From contig JAQVER010000005.1 in assembly GCA_028697885.1 (NCBI GenBank), positions 1-64,000 on the forward strand: a stretch of DNA of 64,000 bases, read 5' to 3'. Within the stretch, counting starts at the first letter, position 1. Each line of letters opens with the position of its first letter. A program made the translations under genes and the position numbers. The stretch is from Desulfocapsaceae bacterium. GTDB taxonomy: Bacteria > Desulfobacterota > Desulfobulbia > Desulfobulbales > Desulfocapsaceae. Below are positions 9,162 through 18,723 of this stretch, in pieces. The notes beneath the pieces were generated by a model. That model was not told the origin of the DNA. It did no database searches and saw only the letters and a list, made by a program, of their open reading frames with translations.

Positions 9162-10466
9162 ATGAGCGGATTACAAAGAGCTGCCAACATTCCAGAGTTG
9201 CGTAAGAGGCTATTCTTTACTCTTGCCATGCTTGCTGTATACCGGATGGGTGTGCAAATACCAACACCAGGTATCAATGGTGAGGCAGTTGCGGCCTTTT
9301 TTCAGCAACATGCCGGCTCATTGTTTGGCATGTTTAATATGTTTTCCGGTGGTGCCTTGAAAAATTTCTCTATTTTTTCACTAGGTATCATGCCATATAT
9401 CAGTGCCTCAATTATCATTCAACTTCTTACTGTTGTCATTCCACAGCTTGAAGCGTTGTCAAAAGAGGGTGAAGCTGGAAGAAGAAAGATTACTCAATAT
9501 ACCCGTTATGGTACCGTTGGCCTGAGTATCATACAGGGGCTCTTTATCAGTGCTGGCTTAGAAAGTATGGTTGGACCGGGAGGTGAAGTTATTGTCCTTG
9601 ATCCTGGTTTGCAATTTAAATTGATGACCATGCTTACTTTGACATCTGGGACTGCTTTTATCATGTGGCTTGGTGAACAAATGACTGAGCGGGGGATTGG
9701 TAATGGTATCTCTTTGATCATTTTTGCTGGAATTGTTGCCAGTGGTCCTGCTGCTGTAGTGAACTCTATCCAACTTGTAAAGGCAGGAGAAATTGGCCTC
9801 TTTTTTATTCCGTTTATTTTAGCATTTATGTTTTTGGTTGTAGCATTCATTGTGTTTTTTGAGACTGCACAACGACGTATCCCTATTCAATATGCAAAAC
9901 GAGTTGTTGGACGAAAAGTTTATGGTGGTCAGAGCTCACATCTTCCTTTAAAAATTAATATTGCTGGAGTGATTCCACCCATTTTTGCTTCTTCAATAAT
10001 GATGTTTCCAGCTACAATTGGTGGTTTTATTCAGGTTGACTGGGTGCAGAAAATATCTGCTGCTTTTTCTCCTGGTACTGTTTATTATTATATTATGTTT
10101 GTTGGTATGATAGTTTTCTTTTGTTTTTTTTATACAGCAGTTACCTTTAAGCCTGATGATGTTGCTGAGAATCTTAAAAAAAATGGCGGCTTTGTTCCCG
10201 GAATTCGTCCTGGAAAGAAAACTGCTGAATTTATAGATAAAGCCTTAACCAGACTGACTGTTGTTGGATCGATTTATCTTAGTGTCGTTTGTGTTTTGCC
10301 GACGCTTTTGATCTCAAAATTTAATCTTCCTTTTTATTTTGGTGGTACTGCTCTGCTTATTGTAGTTGGTGTAGCCATTGATACAATGTCACAGATTGAA
10401 TCTCATCTCGTTATGCGCAACTATGAAGGATTTATGAAAGCAGGTAAAATTCGCGGACGAAGGTAG
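9162..10466 (+). CDS. secY: Preprotein translocase subunit SecY
   Basis: SecY (434 aa) forms the protein-conducting channel of the Sec translocon with SecE and SecG. Ten hydrophobic membrane segments are apparent. Signature motifs include the N-terminal PELRKRLFFTLAMLAVYRMG, GIMPYISASIIIQLL and the cytosolic loop around AQRRIPIQYAKRVVGRK used by the ribosome and SecA. It ends RGRR. The map start lies 2 nt after the stop. Confidence 0.98.
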   Translation: MSGLQRAANIPELRKRLFFTLAMLAVYRMGVQIPTPGINGEAVAAFFQQHAGSLFGMFNMFSGGALKNFSIFSLGIMPYISASIIIQLLTVVIPQLEALSKEGEAGRRKITQYTRYGTVGLSIIQGLFISAGLESMVGPGGEVIVLDPGLQFKLMTMLTLTSGTAFIMWLGEQMTERGIGNGISLIIFAGIVASGPAAVVNSIQLVKAGEIGLFFIPFILAFMFLVVAFIVFFETAQRRIPIQYAKRVVGRKVYGGQSSHLPLKINIAGVIPPIFASSIMMFPATIGGFIQVDWVQKISAAFSPGTVYYYIMFVGMIVFFCFFYTAVTFKPDDVAENLKKNGGFVPGIRPGKKTAEFIDKALTRLTVVGSIYLSVVCVLPTLLISKFNLPFYFGGTALLIVVGVAIDTMSQIESHLVMRNYEGFMKAGKIRGRR

Positions 10467-10468
10467 AT

Positions 10469-11263
10469 TTGAGCTCAGGAACAAGTCAACAGGGGGCAAA
10501 GTCAATTATTGTTAAAAGCCCGGAAGAAATTCGTCACATGCTTGATGCTAACCAGATTGTGGCTGAAGTTCTTTCTATGTTGAGCAGGGTAATTGAGCCT
10601 GGAATTTCTACCTATGAGCTTGACAGATTAGCAGAAGAGCTGTGTTTAAAACGAAAAGCTAAGCCAGCTTTCAAGGGTTACAGAGGTTTTCCTGCATGCT
10701 TGTGTGTTTCGCTTAATGAGGAAGTTGTACATGGAATTCCTTCCCGAAAGAGAAAGCTGAGTAAGGGAGATATTATCTCCATTGATTTTGGTGTTTTATT
10801 TAAGGGGTATTTTGGAGACTCAGCCATTACCTTACCCGTTGGTGTTGTTGCGGGTGAGAAAATGAGATTGCTTCAGGTTACTGAGAATTCCCTATTGCAT
10901 GCTATTGAGCAGGTGCAGATTGGTAATAGAATCTCAGACATCTCCAAGGCTGTGCAGGAGTATGTAGAAGGGAACGGTTTTTCTGTTGTTCGGCAGTTTG
11001 TTGGACATGGAATTGGAACTTCTTTACATGAAGCTCCAGAAATTCCTAATTATATTCAAGGTAATCGTTCACCTCGTATAGTTGAGGGAATGGTTCTTGC
11101 TATAGAACCGATGGTCAATATGGGTACTCATAAGGTATCGGTTCTTAAAGATGGATGGACTGTCATCACTGCTGATAAGCTGTGTTCAGCTCATTTCGAA
11201 CATTCAGTGGCTGCTACTTTGGAAGGACCATCTGTTTTGAGTTCACGTGCTAACTTTGACTGA
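10469..11263 (+). CDS. map: Methionine aminopeptidase, type I
   Basis: Removes N-terminal methionine from nascent proteins. The pita-bread fold metal ligands are visible: D in ISIDFGVLFKGYFGDS (two Asp), H in GHGIGTSLHEAPEIPN, E in LAIEPMV and the final E in HFEHSVA. At 264 aa it carries a short N-terminal extension of about 10 residues. The start is TTG at 10469, with AAGG just upstream inside secY's last codons. The gene is coupled to secY, a common arrangement. Confidence 0.96.
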   Translation: MSSGTSQQGAKSIIVKSPEEIRHMLDANQIVAEVLSMLSRVIEPGISTYELDRLAEELCLKRKAKPAFKGYRGFPACLCVSLNEEVVHGIPSRKRKLSKGDIISIDFGVLFKGYFGDSAITLPVGVVAGEKMRLLQVTENSLLHAIEQVQIGNRISDISKAVQEYVEGNGFSVVRQFVGHGIGTSLHEAPEIPNYIQGNRSPRIVEGMVLAIEPMVNMGTHKVSVLKDGWTVITADKLCSAHFEHSVAATLEGPSVLSSRANFD

Positions 11264-11351
11264 ATTATAAAAAATACTTCTCTTTTGGATTGAAGTGTAT
11301 TATATTTAAAATTTTTTGATTTCATTTTTTGATGGAATCATAGGTAATGGA

Positions 11352-11588
11352 ATGGCAAAAGAAGAGGCCATAGAGGTCGAAGGCACAATCATTGAACCTC
11401 TGCCGAACGCAATGTTTCGTGTGGAATTAGATAATGGGCACAAAGTTTTAGCTCATATATCTGGCAAGATGAGAATGCATTTTATCAAGATATTACCTGG
11501 CGATCGGGTAACAATAGAACTATCCCCCTATGATTTGTCACGTGGTAGAGTTACCTTCAGGGCGAAGGGTGGTAAAAAGAATAAATAG
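11352..11588 (+). CDS. infA: Translation initiation factor IF-1
   Basis: IF-1 (78 aa) blocks the 30S A site during initiation. The S1/OB-fold motif [33 protein letters not shown] is complete. The ATG at 11352 ([11 protein letters not shown]) matches the family N-terminus; an in-frame ATG at 11316 would add 12 hydrophobic residues not seen in the family. Position between map and rpmJ is typical. Confidence 0.96.
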   Translation: MAKEEAIEVEGTIIEPLPNAMFRVELDNGHKVLAHISGKMRMHFIKILPGDRVTIELSPYDLSRGRVTFRAKGGKKNK

Positions 11589-11602
11589 AGAGAAATATTA
11601 TT

Positions 11603-11716
11603 ATGAAAGTTCGTGCGTCAGTTAAAAAAATGTGTAGTGATTGCAAAATATTTAAGCGTCATGGTGTTGTCCGGGTTTCCTGCAAGCTTAAAAAACACAA
11701 GCAACGTCAGGGTTGA
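11603..11716 (+). CDS. rpmJ: 50S ribosomal protein L36, zinc-binding
   Basis: A 37-aa gene: [20 protein letters not shown], then [17 protein letters not shown]. The CxxC-x12-C-x4-H pattern (C11, C14, C27, H32) is the zinc-binding L36 form. GAGAG lies upstream of the ATG. It sits between infA and rpsM, its usual place, and is easily missed because of its size. Confidence 0.96.
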   Translation: MKVRASVKKMCSDCKIFKRHGVVRVSCKLKKHKQRQG

Positions 11717-11785
11717 TTACTTTTCCTTAAATTTATTTATATTGTTAACTTAATATAACAACAGACCTCTTGAGGAGATACAATT

Positions 11786-12154
11786 TTGGCACGTTTATCA
11801 GGTATTGACCTTCCAAAAAATAAACATATCGACCGTGCACTTACTTATATACATGGTATTGGGCTTACATCTTCCCGAAAGATTCTTGATAAGGCGGATC
11901 TACCCTACACAATGAACAGTGATGATCTGACTGGTGACGATGTTACTCGTATCAGGATGATTATCGAAGAAGAATATACGGTAGAGGGTGATCGAAGACG
12001 AGAAGTCTCAATGGACATCAAGAGGCTTATGGATCTTGGATGTTATCGAGGTCGACGTCATCGTATGGGGCTTCCTTGTAGAGGGCAAAAAACCAAAACA
12101 AATGCCAGGACTCGTAAGGGCCCTCGTCGTGGAGCAGCTGCTCGTCGCAAGTAA
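11786..12154 (+). CDS. rpsM: 30S ribosomal protein S13
   Basis: S13 (122 aa) contacts L5 and P-site tRNA in the 30S head. It starts at TTG 11786 after TGAGGAG. Typical motifs: [52 protein letters not shown]. First gene of the alpha part of the operon. Confidence 0.97.
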   Translation: MARLSGIDLPKNKHIDRALTYIHGIGLTSSRKILDKADLPYTMNSDDLTGDDVTRIRMIIEEEYTVEGDRRREVSMDIKRLMDLGCYRGRRHRMGLPCRGQKTKTNARTRKGPRRGAAARRK

Positions 12155-12177
12155 TTCAATATTAGGAAGGTAATATA

Positions 12178-12576
12178 ATGGCCGGTGCGAAACGTGCTAG
12201 TGCACGCAATAAAAAAAGAGTCAAAAAGAATATTCCTGAAGGTATTGTTTTTATTTATTCAACTTTTAACAATACTATTGTTACCATATCAGATACACAG
12301 GGGAACGTAATATCTTGGTGCAGTGCTGGGATTTTAGGATTTAAAGGATCTCGTAAAAGTACTCCGTTTGCAGCTCAGAATGCACTTGCTGAGGCAAGTC
12401 AAAAGGCTGCTGATCATGGGATGCGTAAAGTTGAGGTCAAAGTTAAGGGTCCAGGCCCTGGGCGAGAGGCAGCATTACGTGCCTTGGCTACCACTGGATT
12501 TGAGGTGACTCGTATTTGTGATGTTACACCTGTTCCCCATAATGGTTGTAAACCTCCAAAACGTCGTCGTGTTTAA
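12178..12576 (+). CDS. rpsK: 30S ribosomal protein S11
   Basis: S11 (132 aa) forms the platform near the Shine-Dalgarno helix. Motifs: [29 protein letters not shown] and the C-terminal [25 protein letters not shown] precedes the ATG; 23 nt from rpsM. Confidence 0.98.
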   Translation: MAGAKRASARNKKRVKKNIPEGIVFIYSTFNNTIVTISDTQGNVISWCSAGILGFKGSRKSTPFAAQNALAEASQKAADHGMRKVEVKVKGPGPGREAALRALATTGFEVTRICDVTPVPHNGCKPPKRRRV

Positions 12577-12635
12577 GCACGATTAACGTTAAAGTTGTAC
12601 ATTTAATTAAATTATAGATCTGGATGGAGGACTAA

Positions 12636-13265
12636 GTGGCAAGAGATATAGGTGCGGCATGTCGTCGTTGTAGACGTGAAAACCTTAAGTTGTACTTGAA
12701 AGGTGATAGGTGTTATTCTGATAAATGTTCTTTTGAACGTCGTGCTTTTGGTCCTGGTCAACATGGGCAAGCACGATTTAAGAAAGTTTCAGATTATGCT
12801 CTTCAGTTAAGAGAGAAACAAAAAGTTAAAAACATGTATGGTGTTCTTGAGGGACAGTTCCGTATTTGTTTTCATAAGGCTGATCAACAGAAAGGTGTTA
12901 CTGGTGAAAATCTACTGGTTAACCTTGAAAGAAGGTTGGATAATACAATTTTTCGTATTGGTCTTGCATCATCTCGAAATCAGGCTAGGCAGTTTGTTTT
13001 GCACAGTCATATATTGGTTAATGGGAAAAAAGTTAATATTCCTTCCTTCTTGGTTGGGGCCGGAGATGAGATTTCTGTAAAGGAAAAGAGTAGGAAAAAT
13101 TCTTTTATTGCAGAAAATCTGGAAGCAGTGGCTCGTCGAGGAGTTCCAAGCTGGCTTGAATTGGATAAGGATAATTTTAAGGCGACTGTAAAGACCCTGC
13201 CTAATCGAGAGGAGCTTACCATGCCAATCCAAGAGCATCTTATCGTTGAGCTTTATTCTAAATAA
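12636..13265 (+). CDS. rpsD: 30S ribosomal protein S4, zinc-type
   Basis: S4 (209 aa) nucleates 30S assembly; in E. coli it represses the alpha operon. The start is GTG 12636 after GGAGG. The N-terminal cluster [25 protein letters not shown] holds a four-Cys zinc site, and the S4 RNA-binding domain ([34 protein letters not shown]) follows at about residues 90-125. A hairpin follows before rpoA. Confidence 0.97.
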   Translation: MARDIGAACRRCRRENLKLYLKGDRCYSDKCSFERRAFGPGQHGQARFKKVSDYALQLREKQKVKNMYGVLEGQFRICFHKADQQKGVTGENLLVNLERRLDNTIFRIGLASSRNQARQFVLHSHILVNGKKVNIPSFLVGAGDEISVKEKSRKNSFIAENLEAVARRGVPSWLELDKDNFKATVKTLPNREELTMPIQEHLIVELYSK

Positions 13266-13282
13266 TTGTTCAAGTTTTCCAA

Positions 13283-13325
13283 TAGATACTTCCATTTTTT
13301 CTAAAACTGGAAGTATCTATCTGTT
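13283..13325 (+). terminator. Hairpin between rpsD and rpoA
   Basis: TAGATACTTCCA (13283-13294) is exactly complementary to TGGAAGTATCTA (13308-13319); the spacer can extend the stem through TTTT/AAAA pairing. It is followed by a TCTGTTTT stretch, a moderately good intrinsic terminator or attenuator separating rpsD from rpoA. Confidence 0.6.
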
Positions 13326-13339
13326 TTGTGTAATAACGC

Positions 13340-13440
13340 GTTCTTAACATACTGATCATTTAATAATATTAATAAATATATTGATATATTGCTTGATATT
13401 CAAAGTTAAGAACTTTCTTATAAGAAGTTAGATGCGCAGA
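13340..13440 (+). promoter_or_regulatory. AT-rich rpoA leader with nested inverted repeats
   Basis: GTTCTTAAC (13340-13348) is the exact reverse complement of GTTAAGAAC (13405-13413), and a second imperfect hairpin forms around the CTTATAAG palindrome at about 13412-13430, just before the rpoA ribosome binding site. Together with the upstream terminator-like hairpin this suggests that rpoA and rplQ may have their own promoter or leader control. No convincing -35/-10 pair is asserted. Confidence 0.35.
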
Positions 13441-13451
13441 GAAGGAATTAT

Positions 13452-14492
13452 ATGACCCAAACTGCTGAAGAAAAAATCCCATTTTATCGTAATTGGCGTC
13501 AGCTGATTCAACCTGAAAAATTAGAGGTTGATAAGTCTAAACATACTGAGACATACGGTAAATTTGTTTGTCAGCCTCTTGAAAGAGGATTTGCTACAAC
13601 TGTTGGTAATTCTCTTAGACGTATTTTACTGTCATCGATACAGGGTGCTGCAATTACAACTGTTAAGATTGACGGCGCTCTTCATGAATTTACAGCCATG
13701 AAGGATGTCGTTGAAGATGTCAGTGAGATAATATTAAATCTCAAGCAGGTCCGACTGAAGCTGAATAATGCAGACTCACAGACTGTCATAATTGATAAAA
13801 TTGGTCCTGGGGCTGTAACTGCTGCAGATATTAAAGGTTCTTCCTTTGTAGAGGTCATGAATAGTGATCAGCTTCTTTGTACTCTTACTGGAAAAACTCG
13901 ATTTTATGCTGAATTGACAGTTGAATGGGGTAAAGGGTATCAACCTGCGGAAAAACAGTCAAAAGAGAATCTTGCCATAGGGCAGATACCAATTGATGCC
14001 ATTTTTACTCCTGTGAAACAGATACAATATAAAGTTTCTCAGGCCCGTGTCGGCCAACAGACTGATTATGATAAACTGACCCTTGAGATTGAAACTGATG
14101 GAAGTATTAAGCCAGAGAATGCTTTGGCTTTTGCGGCAAAGATTCTTAAGGAACAGATGACTATCTTTATTAATTTTGATGAAGGTACTGCTGAACCTGA
14201 GACTGTTGTGAGTGAAAAAGAGGATGATACAGAAAATGAATTTTTGAATCAACCTGTTGAAGATTTAGAACTTTCTGTCCGTTCCGCCAATTGTTTGAAG
14301 AATGCAGATATAAATTTTATTGGTGAACTTTGCCAGAAAACAGATCAGGAAATGTTGAAGACTAAAAACTTTGGTCGTAAATCCTTAAATGAAATTAAGG
14401 CGTTACTTTCTGAGAGAGGTCTTACGCTTGGATTAAAGTTTGATAACTGGACCGCCCCTGAGATTGAAAGTAAGCCTGATGAGCTGGAGTAG
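13452..14492 (+). CDS. rpoA: RNA polymerase alpha subunit
   Basis: Alpha (346 aa) dimerises to start RNA polymerase assembly, and its C-terminal domain binds UP elements and activators. The N-terminal assembly domain contains [25 protein letters not shown]; the alpha-CTD at about residues 270-335 contains [16 protein letters not shown] and [19 protein letters not shown]. Length is slightly above the usual 330-340. Preceded by AGAAGGA. Confidence 0.98.
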   Translation: MTQTAEEKIPFYRNWRQLIQPEKLEVDKSKHTETYGKFVCQPLERGFATTVGNSLRRILLSSIQGAAITTVKIDGALHEFTAMKDVVEDVSEIILNLKQVRLKLNNADSQTVIIDKIGPGAVTAADIKGSSFVEVMNSDQLLCTLTGKTRFYAELTVEWGKGYQPAEKQSKENLAIGQIPIDAIFTPVKQIQYKVSQARVGQQTDYDKLTLEIETDGSIKPENALAFAAKILKEQMTIFINFDEGTAEPETVVSEKEDDTENEFLNQPVEDLELSVRSANCLKNADINFIGELCQKTDQEMLKTKNFGRKSLNEIKALLSERGLTLGLKFDNWTAPEIESKPDELE

Positions 14493-14558
14493 GCATTATA
14501 TATACATAAGTAGAAAATTATATCTATACTATCTATAGATAGTATTGAGGATGAATCA

Positions 14559-14945
14559 ATGAGACATAGAAATTCAGGCAGAAAGCTAGGGCGTACATCT
14601 TCGCATCGTAAAGCAATGTTTAGAAATATGATTACTTCTCTTTTTGAGCATGAAAGAATTGTAACGACCACCCCTAAAGCAAAAGAAGCACGTCGACTTG
14701 CAGATAAGATGATCACTCTTGCCAAAAAAGGTGATTTGCATTCTAAACGTCAGGCTTTGAGTTTTATTCGTAGTAAAGATGTAGTGGCAAAACTTTTTGA
14801 TGTCATTCATCTCCAATTTGCAGATCGGAATGGTGGTTATACACGCATTATTCAAACAGGGGTTCGTCAGGGAGATGCTGCAGCCATGGCAATTCTTGAA
14901 CTTGTCGGCTATCAAGAAAATATAGAAGTTCAGTCTGATAATTGA
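14559..14945 (+). CDS. rplQ: 50S ribosomal protein L17
   Basis: L17 (128 aa) lies near the tunnel exit. [24 protein letters not shown] is the family signature. Last gene of the alpha part; a strong terminator begins 142 nt downstream. Confidence 0.97.
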   Translation: MRHRNSGRKLGRTSSHRKAMFRNMITSLFEHERIVTTTPKAKEARRLADKMITLAKKGDLHSKRQALSFIRSKDVVAKLFDVIHLQFADRNGGYTRIIQTGVRQGDAAAMAILELVGYQENIEVQSDN

Positions 14946-15086
14946 TTTTTTGCTTTAACGCATTAGGCTCTTTGTCATAATTGCTGACAGAGATCAATAT
15001 TAGTTTAAGATAGATAGCCTTTTCTATTTTGCTTATAATATTTGAGTCGATATGCAAGAATGAATTAAAAAGATACTTTATTGTGC

Positions 15087-15122
15087 AGCTGACATGGATT
15101 TATTCATGTCAGCTTTTTTTAT
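15087..15122 (+). terminator. Intrinsic terminator closing the ribosomal superoperon
   Basis: AGCTGACATG (15087-15096) pairs perfectly with CATGTCAGCT (15105-15114), with an 8-nt loop and seven following T residues. It lies after rplQ and before the YkgJ-like gene. Confidence 0.9.
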
Positions 15123-15179
15123 TTTATGTACGGGGCTTTCGTTAAAACCTCTCCTCGTTATTTCATTGCCAAATAATTT

Positions 15180-15944
15180 ATGAACAGTAAAAAAGAATTT
15201 CCTGAGGGTATGGTACCACTTGGGTCGGAAAAATTTCAGTTTTCTTGTCATGCCGGTGTTCAATGCTTTATGTCATGTTGTAAAAATGTAGACATGTTCC
15301 TCTACCCTTATGACATTGTACGCCTTAAAAACTGTTTAAAAATTGATTCAGAGTCATTTATGCGTCTTTATACGCGTTTGGTAAAAGGGAGTCATCCATA
15401 TTTTCCTGCTGTTATGTTGAAACTCAATGATGATGAAGAAAAATGCTGTCCTTTTCTCGCGGAAGGTGGGTGCTCAGTATATCATGACAGACCATCTGCC
15501 TGTCGAACATACCCCCTTGAAAGAGCCGTTGATCGAACGCTGGCACGTGGTCGTTCCAGAGATTATTATTTTTTAACTGATCACCCATATTGTCTGGGGC
15601 ATCAGGAAGATAAATTTTATTCCGTTACCCAATGGATTCGTGATCAGCAGTTGCAGGAGTATAATGGCATGAATGATCGCTGGACTGAACTTGATACCAT
15701 TTTTTCCATGAATCCATGGAAAGGCGAGGGGAGCGGGGGGCCCAAGCAGCAAATGGCGTTTATGGTCTGTTATGACGTTGATGGTTTCAGGGCACTGGCC
15801 CTTCGGAAGCAACTATTTGAGCAGTTTCGTCTTACCAAGGATCAAAAGGATCGAATTCAGTCAGACGATACTGCCTTGCTTCAGTTTGGTTTTGATTGGT
15901 TGAAATTATTTTTGACTGGAACCTCATCCTTGATGCGGCGTTAA
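15180..15944 (+). CDS. YkgJ-family CxxxxxCxxxCC cysteine-cluster protein
   Basis: A 254-aa protein whose N-terminal domain has the YkgJ/UPF0153 cysteine pattern: C23, C29, C33, C34 in FSCHAGVQCFMSCC, then CCPFLAEGGCSVYHDRPSACRTYP. The family is thought to chelate iron or zinc; its biochemical role is not established. The C-terminal half (about residues 130-254) has no recognised domain. No good Shine-Dalgarno is seen before ATG 15180, so the start is approximate. It stands alone between the ribosomal terminator and rpsB. Confidence 0.75.
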   Translation: MNSKKEFPEGMVPLGSEKFQFSCHAGVQCFMSCCKNVDMFLYPYDIVRLKNCLKIDSESFMRLYTRLVKGSHPYFPAVMLKLNDDEEKCCPFLAEGGCSVYHDRPSACRTYPLERAVDRTLARGRSRDYYFLTDHPYCLGHQEDKFYSVTQWIRDQQLQEYNGMNDRWTELDTIFSMNPWKGEGSGGPKQQMAFMVCYDVDGFRALALRKQLFEQFRLTKDQKDRIQSDDTALLQFGFDWLKLFLTGTSSLMRR

Positions 15945-16171
15945 ATTTCTTTGACGATTCTTTTTTTGTGATTTTGATAAGTTGCAAAAATAGATTTTGC
16001 ATGGTAAAAAGTAATGTTTTGTTTATTGAGGGGCTATCTCAAAGTTTGTGATAGTAAATATTGAGTATTAAATACACACACCCCTTGCAGTGCCTGGTGT
16101 CATAAAGAACGTTGTTAACGCTCAAAAGTGATAAATCAGGGGTGGAGGTAAAACCAGAAAACGGAGAAGAA

Positions 16172-16945
16172 ATGTCATTCGCTACAGTTAAAGAAATGTT
16201 ACAGGCTGGCCTGCATTTTGGTCATCAGACTCGTCGTTGGAATCCAAAGATGAAACCTTATATCTATGGACCCCGTAACGGTATTTATATTATCAACCTT
16301 GATAAGACCAAGCGTATGTTTGATACTGCTTGTGATTTTATTAGCAAGGAAATCGCCAAAGGTGGATCCATTCTTTTTGTTGGTACTAAAAGACAAGCTC
16401 AGGCTATCGTTCAGGATGAGGCTAAACGGTGTAATATGTATTATGTTGATCATCGTTGGCTTGGTGGAATGATGACCAACTTTCAAACAATTAAAAATAG
16501 TGTTGATCGCTTGAAGTTGATTGAGTCTATGCAGGAAGATGGTTCTATTCAACGTTTTCCCAAAAAAGAAATTGGGCTTATGGAAAAAGAAAGAACAAAG
16601 TTGGAGCGGAATGTTGGTGGTATCAAGAATATGAGAAAGCTTCCTTCCGTCCTCTTTATCGTTGATCCTAAGAAGGAGTCGATTGCTGTAAGTGAGGCGC
16701 AGAAATTAAATATCCCTGTAGTTGCCCTTGCTGATACCAACTGTGATCCGGATGGTATTGATTTCATGATTCCTGGGAATGATGATTCGCTGCGTTCTCT
16801 CAGATTGGTAGTTTCCTGTATTGCCGAATCGGTTCTTGCAGGTCAAGCTTCACTTGATGGTGACGCTGCATCTGATGAAGCTCTGGCTGCTGCCATGGGT
16901 GATGCTGGTTCTGAAATGGGACAGGCTGTTGAAACTGAACAATAA
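16172..16945 (+). CDS. rpsB: 30S ribosomal protein S2
   Basis: S2 (257 aa) joins the 30S late and recruits S1. Motifs: [36 protein letters not shown] and the [18 protein letters not shown] region. ATG 16172 is preferred because ACGGAG precedes it by about 7 nt and it begins [10 protein letters not shown]; an in-frame ATG at 16112 would add 20 residues without a ribosome binding site. A low-complexity Ala/Gly tail ends the protein. Tandem hairpins separate it from tsf. Confidence 0.97.
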   Translation: MSFATVKEMLQAGLHFGHQTRRWNPKMKPYIYGPRNGIYIINLDKTKRMFDTACDFISKEIAKGGSILFVGTKRQAQAIVQDEAKRCNMYYVDHRWLGGMMTNFQTIKNSVDRLKLIESMQEDGSIQRFPKKEIGLMEKERTKLERNVGGIKNMRKLPSVLFIVDPKKESIAVSEAQKLNIPVVALADTNCDPDGIDFMIPGNDDSLRSLRLVVSCIAESVLAGQASLDGDAASDEALAAAMGDAGSEMGQAVETEQ

Positions 16946-16947
16946 TC

Positions 16948-16979
16948 ACAACTGGACACCTTAACTGGTGTTCAGTTGT
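16948..16979 (+). terminator. First of two hairpins between rpsB and tsf
   Basis: ACAACTGGACACC (16948-16960) pairs with GGTGTTCAGTTGT (16967-16979) over 13 bp with one G-U pair and a 6-nt loop, only 2 nt after the rpsB stop. The following bases (CAGTTTTATT) form a weak T-run. Confidence 0.6.
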
Positions 16980-16990
16980 CAGTTTTATTG

Positions 16991-17024
16991 AAGGGGCTGT
17001 CACTTGACTGCCCCTTTGTTTTAT
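16991..17024 (+). terminator. Second hairpin (terminator-like) between rpsB and tsf
   Basis: AAGGGGC and GCCCCTT (outer limits 16991-17017) pair, with four inner pairs (GTCA/TGAC) after a T-T mismatch, followed by TGTTTTA. Together with the preceding hairpin it suggests partial termination between rpsB and tsf, which would set the S2 to EF-Ts ratio. Confidence 0.6.
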
Positions 17025-17130
17025 CCGGAGAGGATGTTCGTTGATTTACTATTTCAATTTTTAGTTGTCCGATATTTTCATCAATGAGATTGGAAAAATG
17101 TTTTGAGGTTTTAATATAAGGAGGTTTGGA

Positions 17131-17724
17131 ATGAATATTACAAGTCAGATGGTAAAAGACCTGCGGGATAAAACAGGTGCAGGGATGATGGATTGCAAGA
17201 AGGCCTTGAGTGAGAATGCTGGGGACATGGAAAAGGCTGTTGATTTTTTACGTCAGAAAGGGCTGGCTGTTGCCGCTAAAAGAGCAGGTCGTGCCACCAG
17301 TGAAGGGGTTGTCGAAACTTATATCCATGCCGGTGGTAAGTTGGGTGTTATGGTTGAATTGAATTGCGAGACCGATTTCGTTGCTAAGACCGATGACTTC
17401 CGGGAGTTTGCCCGTGATGTTGCGATGCATATAGCTGCGGCCAATCCTGTTTCGCTGTCTAGAGATGATGTGCCCGCTGATATTGTTGAAAGAGAGCGTC
17501 AAATTTATGTGCAGCAGGCTATTGAGTCTGGCAAACCTGAGAGTATTGCGGAAAAAATGGTTACCGGTAAAATTGATCGTTTTCTTTCTGAAATTTGTTT
17601 ACTTGAACAACAATTTGTTAAAAATCCTGAGAAGAGTATTCAAGATATGTTGACTGAACTTGTTGGGAAAATGGGTGAAAATGTTTCTATCAAGCGTTTC
17701 GCCCGCTTTCAAGTTGGTGTATAA
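17131..17724 (+). CDS. tsf: Elongation factor Ts
   Basis: EF-Ts recycles EF-Tu-GDP to the GTP form. The N-terminal UBA-like domain and the family signature (LRDKTGAGMMDCKKALSENAGDMEKAVDFLR) are present, followed by the core motif VELNCETDFVAKTDDF. At 197 aa it is the short EF-Ts form (one core repeat) seen in many bacteria, against about 283 aa in E. coli. AAGGAGG lies before the ATG. Confidence 0.96.
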   Translation: MNITSQMVKDLRDKTGAGMMDCKKALSENAGDMEKAVDFLRQKGLAVAAKRAGRATSEGVVETYIHAGGKLGVMVELNCETDFVAKTDDFREFARDVAMHIAAANPVSLSRDDVPADIVERERQIYVQQAIESGKPESIAEKMVTGKIDRFLSEICLLEQQFVKNPEKSIQDMLTELVGKMGENVSIKRFARFQVGV

Positions 17725-17742
17725 GTAGTAGGTCGTGTTGCC

Positions 17743-17785
17743 CTGATCAATAAAAGCCTTGTCTTTTATTGATCAGCCTCCTTTT
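17743..17785 (+). terminator. 14-bp perfect hairpin between tsf and pyrH
   Basis: CTGATCAATAAAAG (17743-17756) and CTTTTATTGATCAG (17763-17776) are exact reverse complements around a 6-nt loop. The downstream sequence (CCTCCTTTTGG) is a poor U-tract, so termination may be partial; it lies where the rpsB-tsf unit would end. Confidence 0.6.
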
Positions 17786-17871
17786 GGACAATGGTCATAT
17801 TTTTTTTTATAGACCTGCCTTTTTCTCCCGCCTTTTTTTCATGCATTTGTCGAAATGCAAAGGATCTATTC

Positions 17872-18585
17872 ATGCAGATACAATATAAAAGAATTTTGCT
17901 GAAACTGAGTGGCGAGGCGCTGATGGGCGAAGATTCCTTTGGCATTAATACCGCTGTTATTAATTATGTTGCGAGTGAGATCAAAGAATTGGTTGCCCTT
18001 GGTGTTGAGCCTGGAGTGGTAATTGGTGCAGGCAATATATTCAGGGGTGTTTCCGGAGCAAGTAAGGGGATGGATCGAAGTACTGCTGATAATATGGGAA
18101 TGCTGGCAACTGTGATTAACAGTCTGGCTTTGCAAGATGCTCTGGAGAGAGTTGGTGTCGTGACCAGGGTAATGTCTGCTATCCCCATGCCGTCAGTCTG
18201 TGAGTCTTACATCAGACGTCGAGCAACTAGGCATCTCGAAAAAGGTCGGGTTGTTATTTTTGCCGGAGGAACCGGTAATCCTTATTTTACTACAGATTCA
18301 GCCGGGGTGCTCAGGGCACTGGAGATTGATGCTGATATCGTGATTAAAGCCACCAAAGTTGATGGTATCTATGATAAAGATCCGGTTGGGTCATCCGATG
18401 CTATAAAATTTGATCGTTTGACTTATGACGATGTCCTGCAGAAGGGCTTGCGCGTCATGGATGCTGCTGGTATTGCTTTAGCCCGTGATGATAATAAACC
18501 AATCCTGGTGTTGAATATGAATACACAGGGAAATATCCTGAAGGCTATTTGTGGAGAACAGGTAGGAACTCTGGTCACAGTTTAA
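17872..18585 (+). CDS. pyrH: UMP kinase
   Basis: Phosphorylates UMP to UDP; bacterial PyrH is a hexameric amino-acid-kinase-fold enzyme controlled by GTP and UTP. Motifs: [14 protein letters not shown] at the N-terminus, GAGNIFRG, and the TVK-equivalent [16 protein letters not shown] 17872 (237 aa) follows AAAGGA and gives the usual start; the longer in-frame reading from 17791 adds a hydrophobic stretch encoded by the intergenic T-rich sequence and is unlikely. Gene order pyrH-frr-uppS-cdsA-dxr is widely conserved. Confidence 0.96.
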   Translation: MQIQYKRILLKLSGEALMGEDSFGINTAVINYVASEIKELVALGVEPGVVIGAGNIFRGVSGASKGMDRSTADNMGMLATVINSLALQDALERVGVVTRVMSAIPMPSVCESYIRRRATRHLEKGRVVIFAGGTGNPYFTTDSAGVLRALEIDADIVIKATKVDGIYDKDPVGSSDAIKFDRLTYDDVLQKGLRVMDAAGIALARDDNKPILVLNMNTQGNILKAICGEQVGTLVTV

Positions 18586-18638
18586 GCCGTTATAAACGAA
18601 TAATATTTTTTTATGAATGGCCAGAACGGAATAAGGAG

Positions 18639-18681
18639 CCGTAACGAAACAGTTTGACAAGGTTTCGTTATTTCGTAACGG
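18639..18681 (+). repeat. Overlapping inverted repeats upstream of frr (alternative hairpins)
   Basis: CCGTAACGAAA (18639-18649) is exactly complementary to TTTCGTAACGG (18671-18681), and the same left segment TAACGAAAC (18642-18650) is also exactly complementary to GTTTCGTTA (18662-18670). The two pairings are mutually exclusive. The right part, 18667-18681, recurs in inverted orientation right after frr. Confidence 0.6.
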
Positions 18682-18723
18682 TTTCCAAGAACAGATGAGA
18701 TTTAAGAAGCGGGAGAATTGTAG

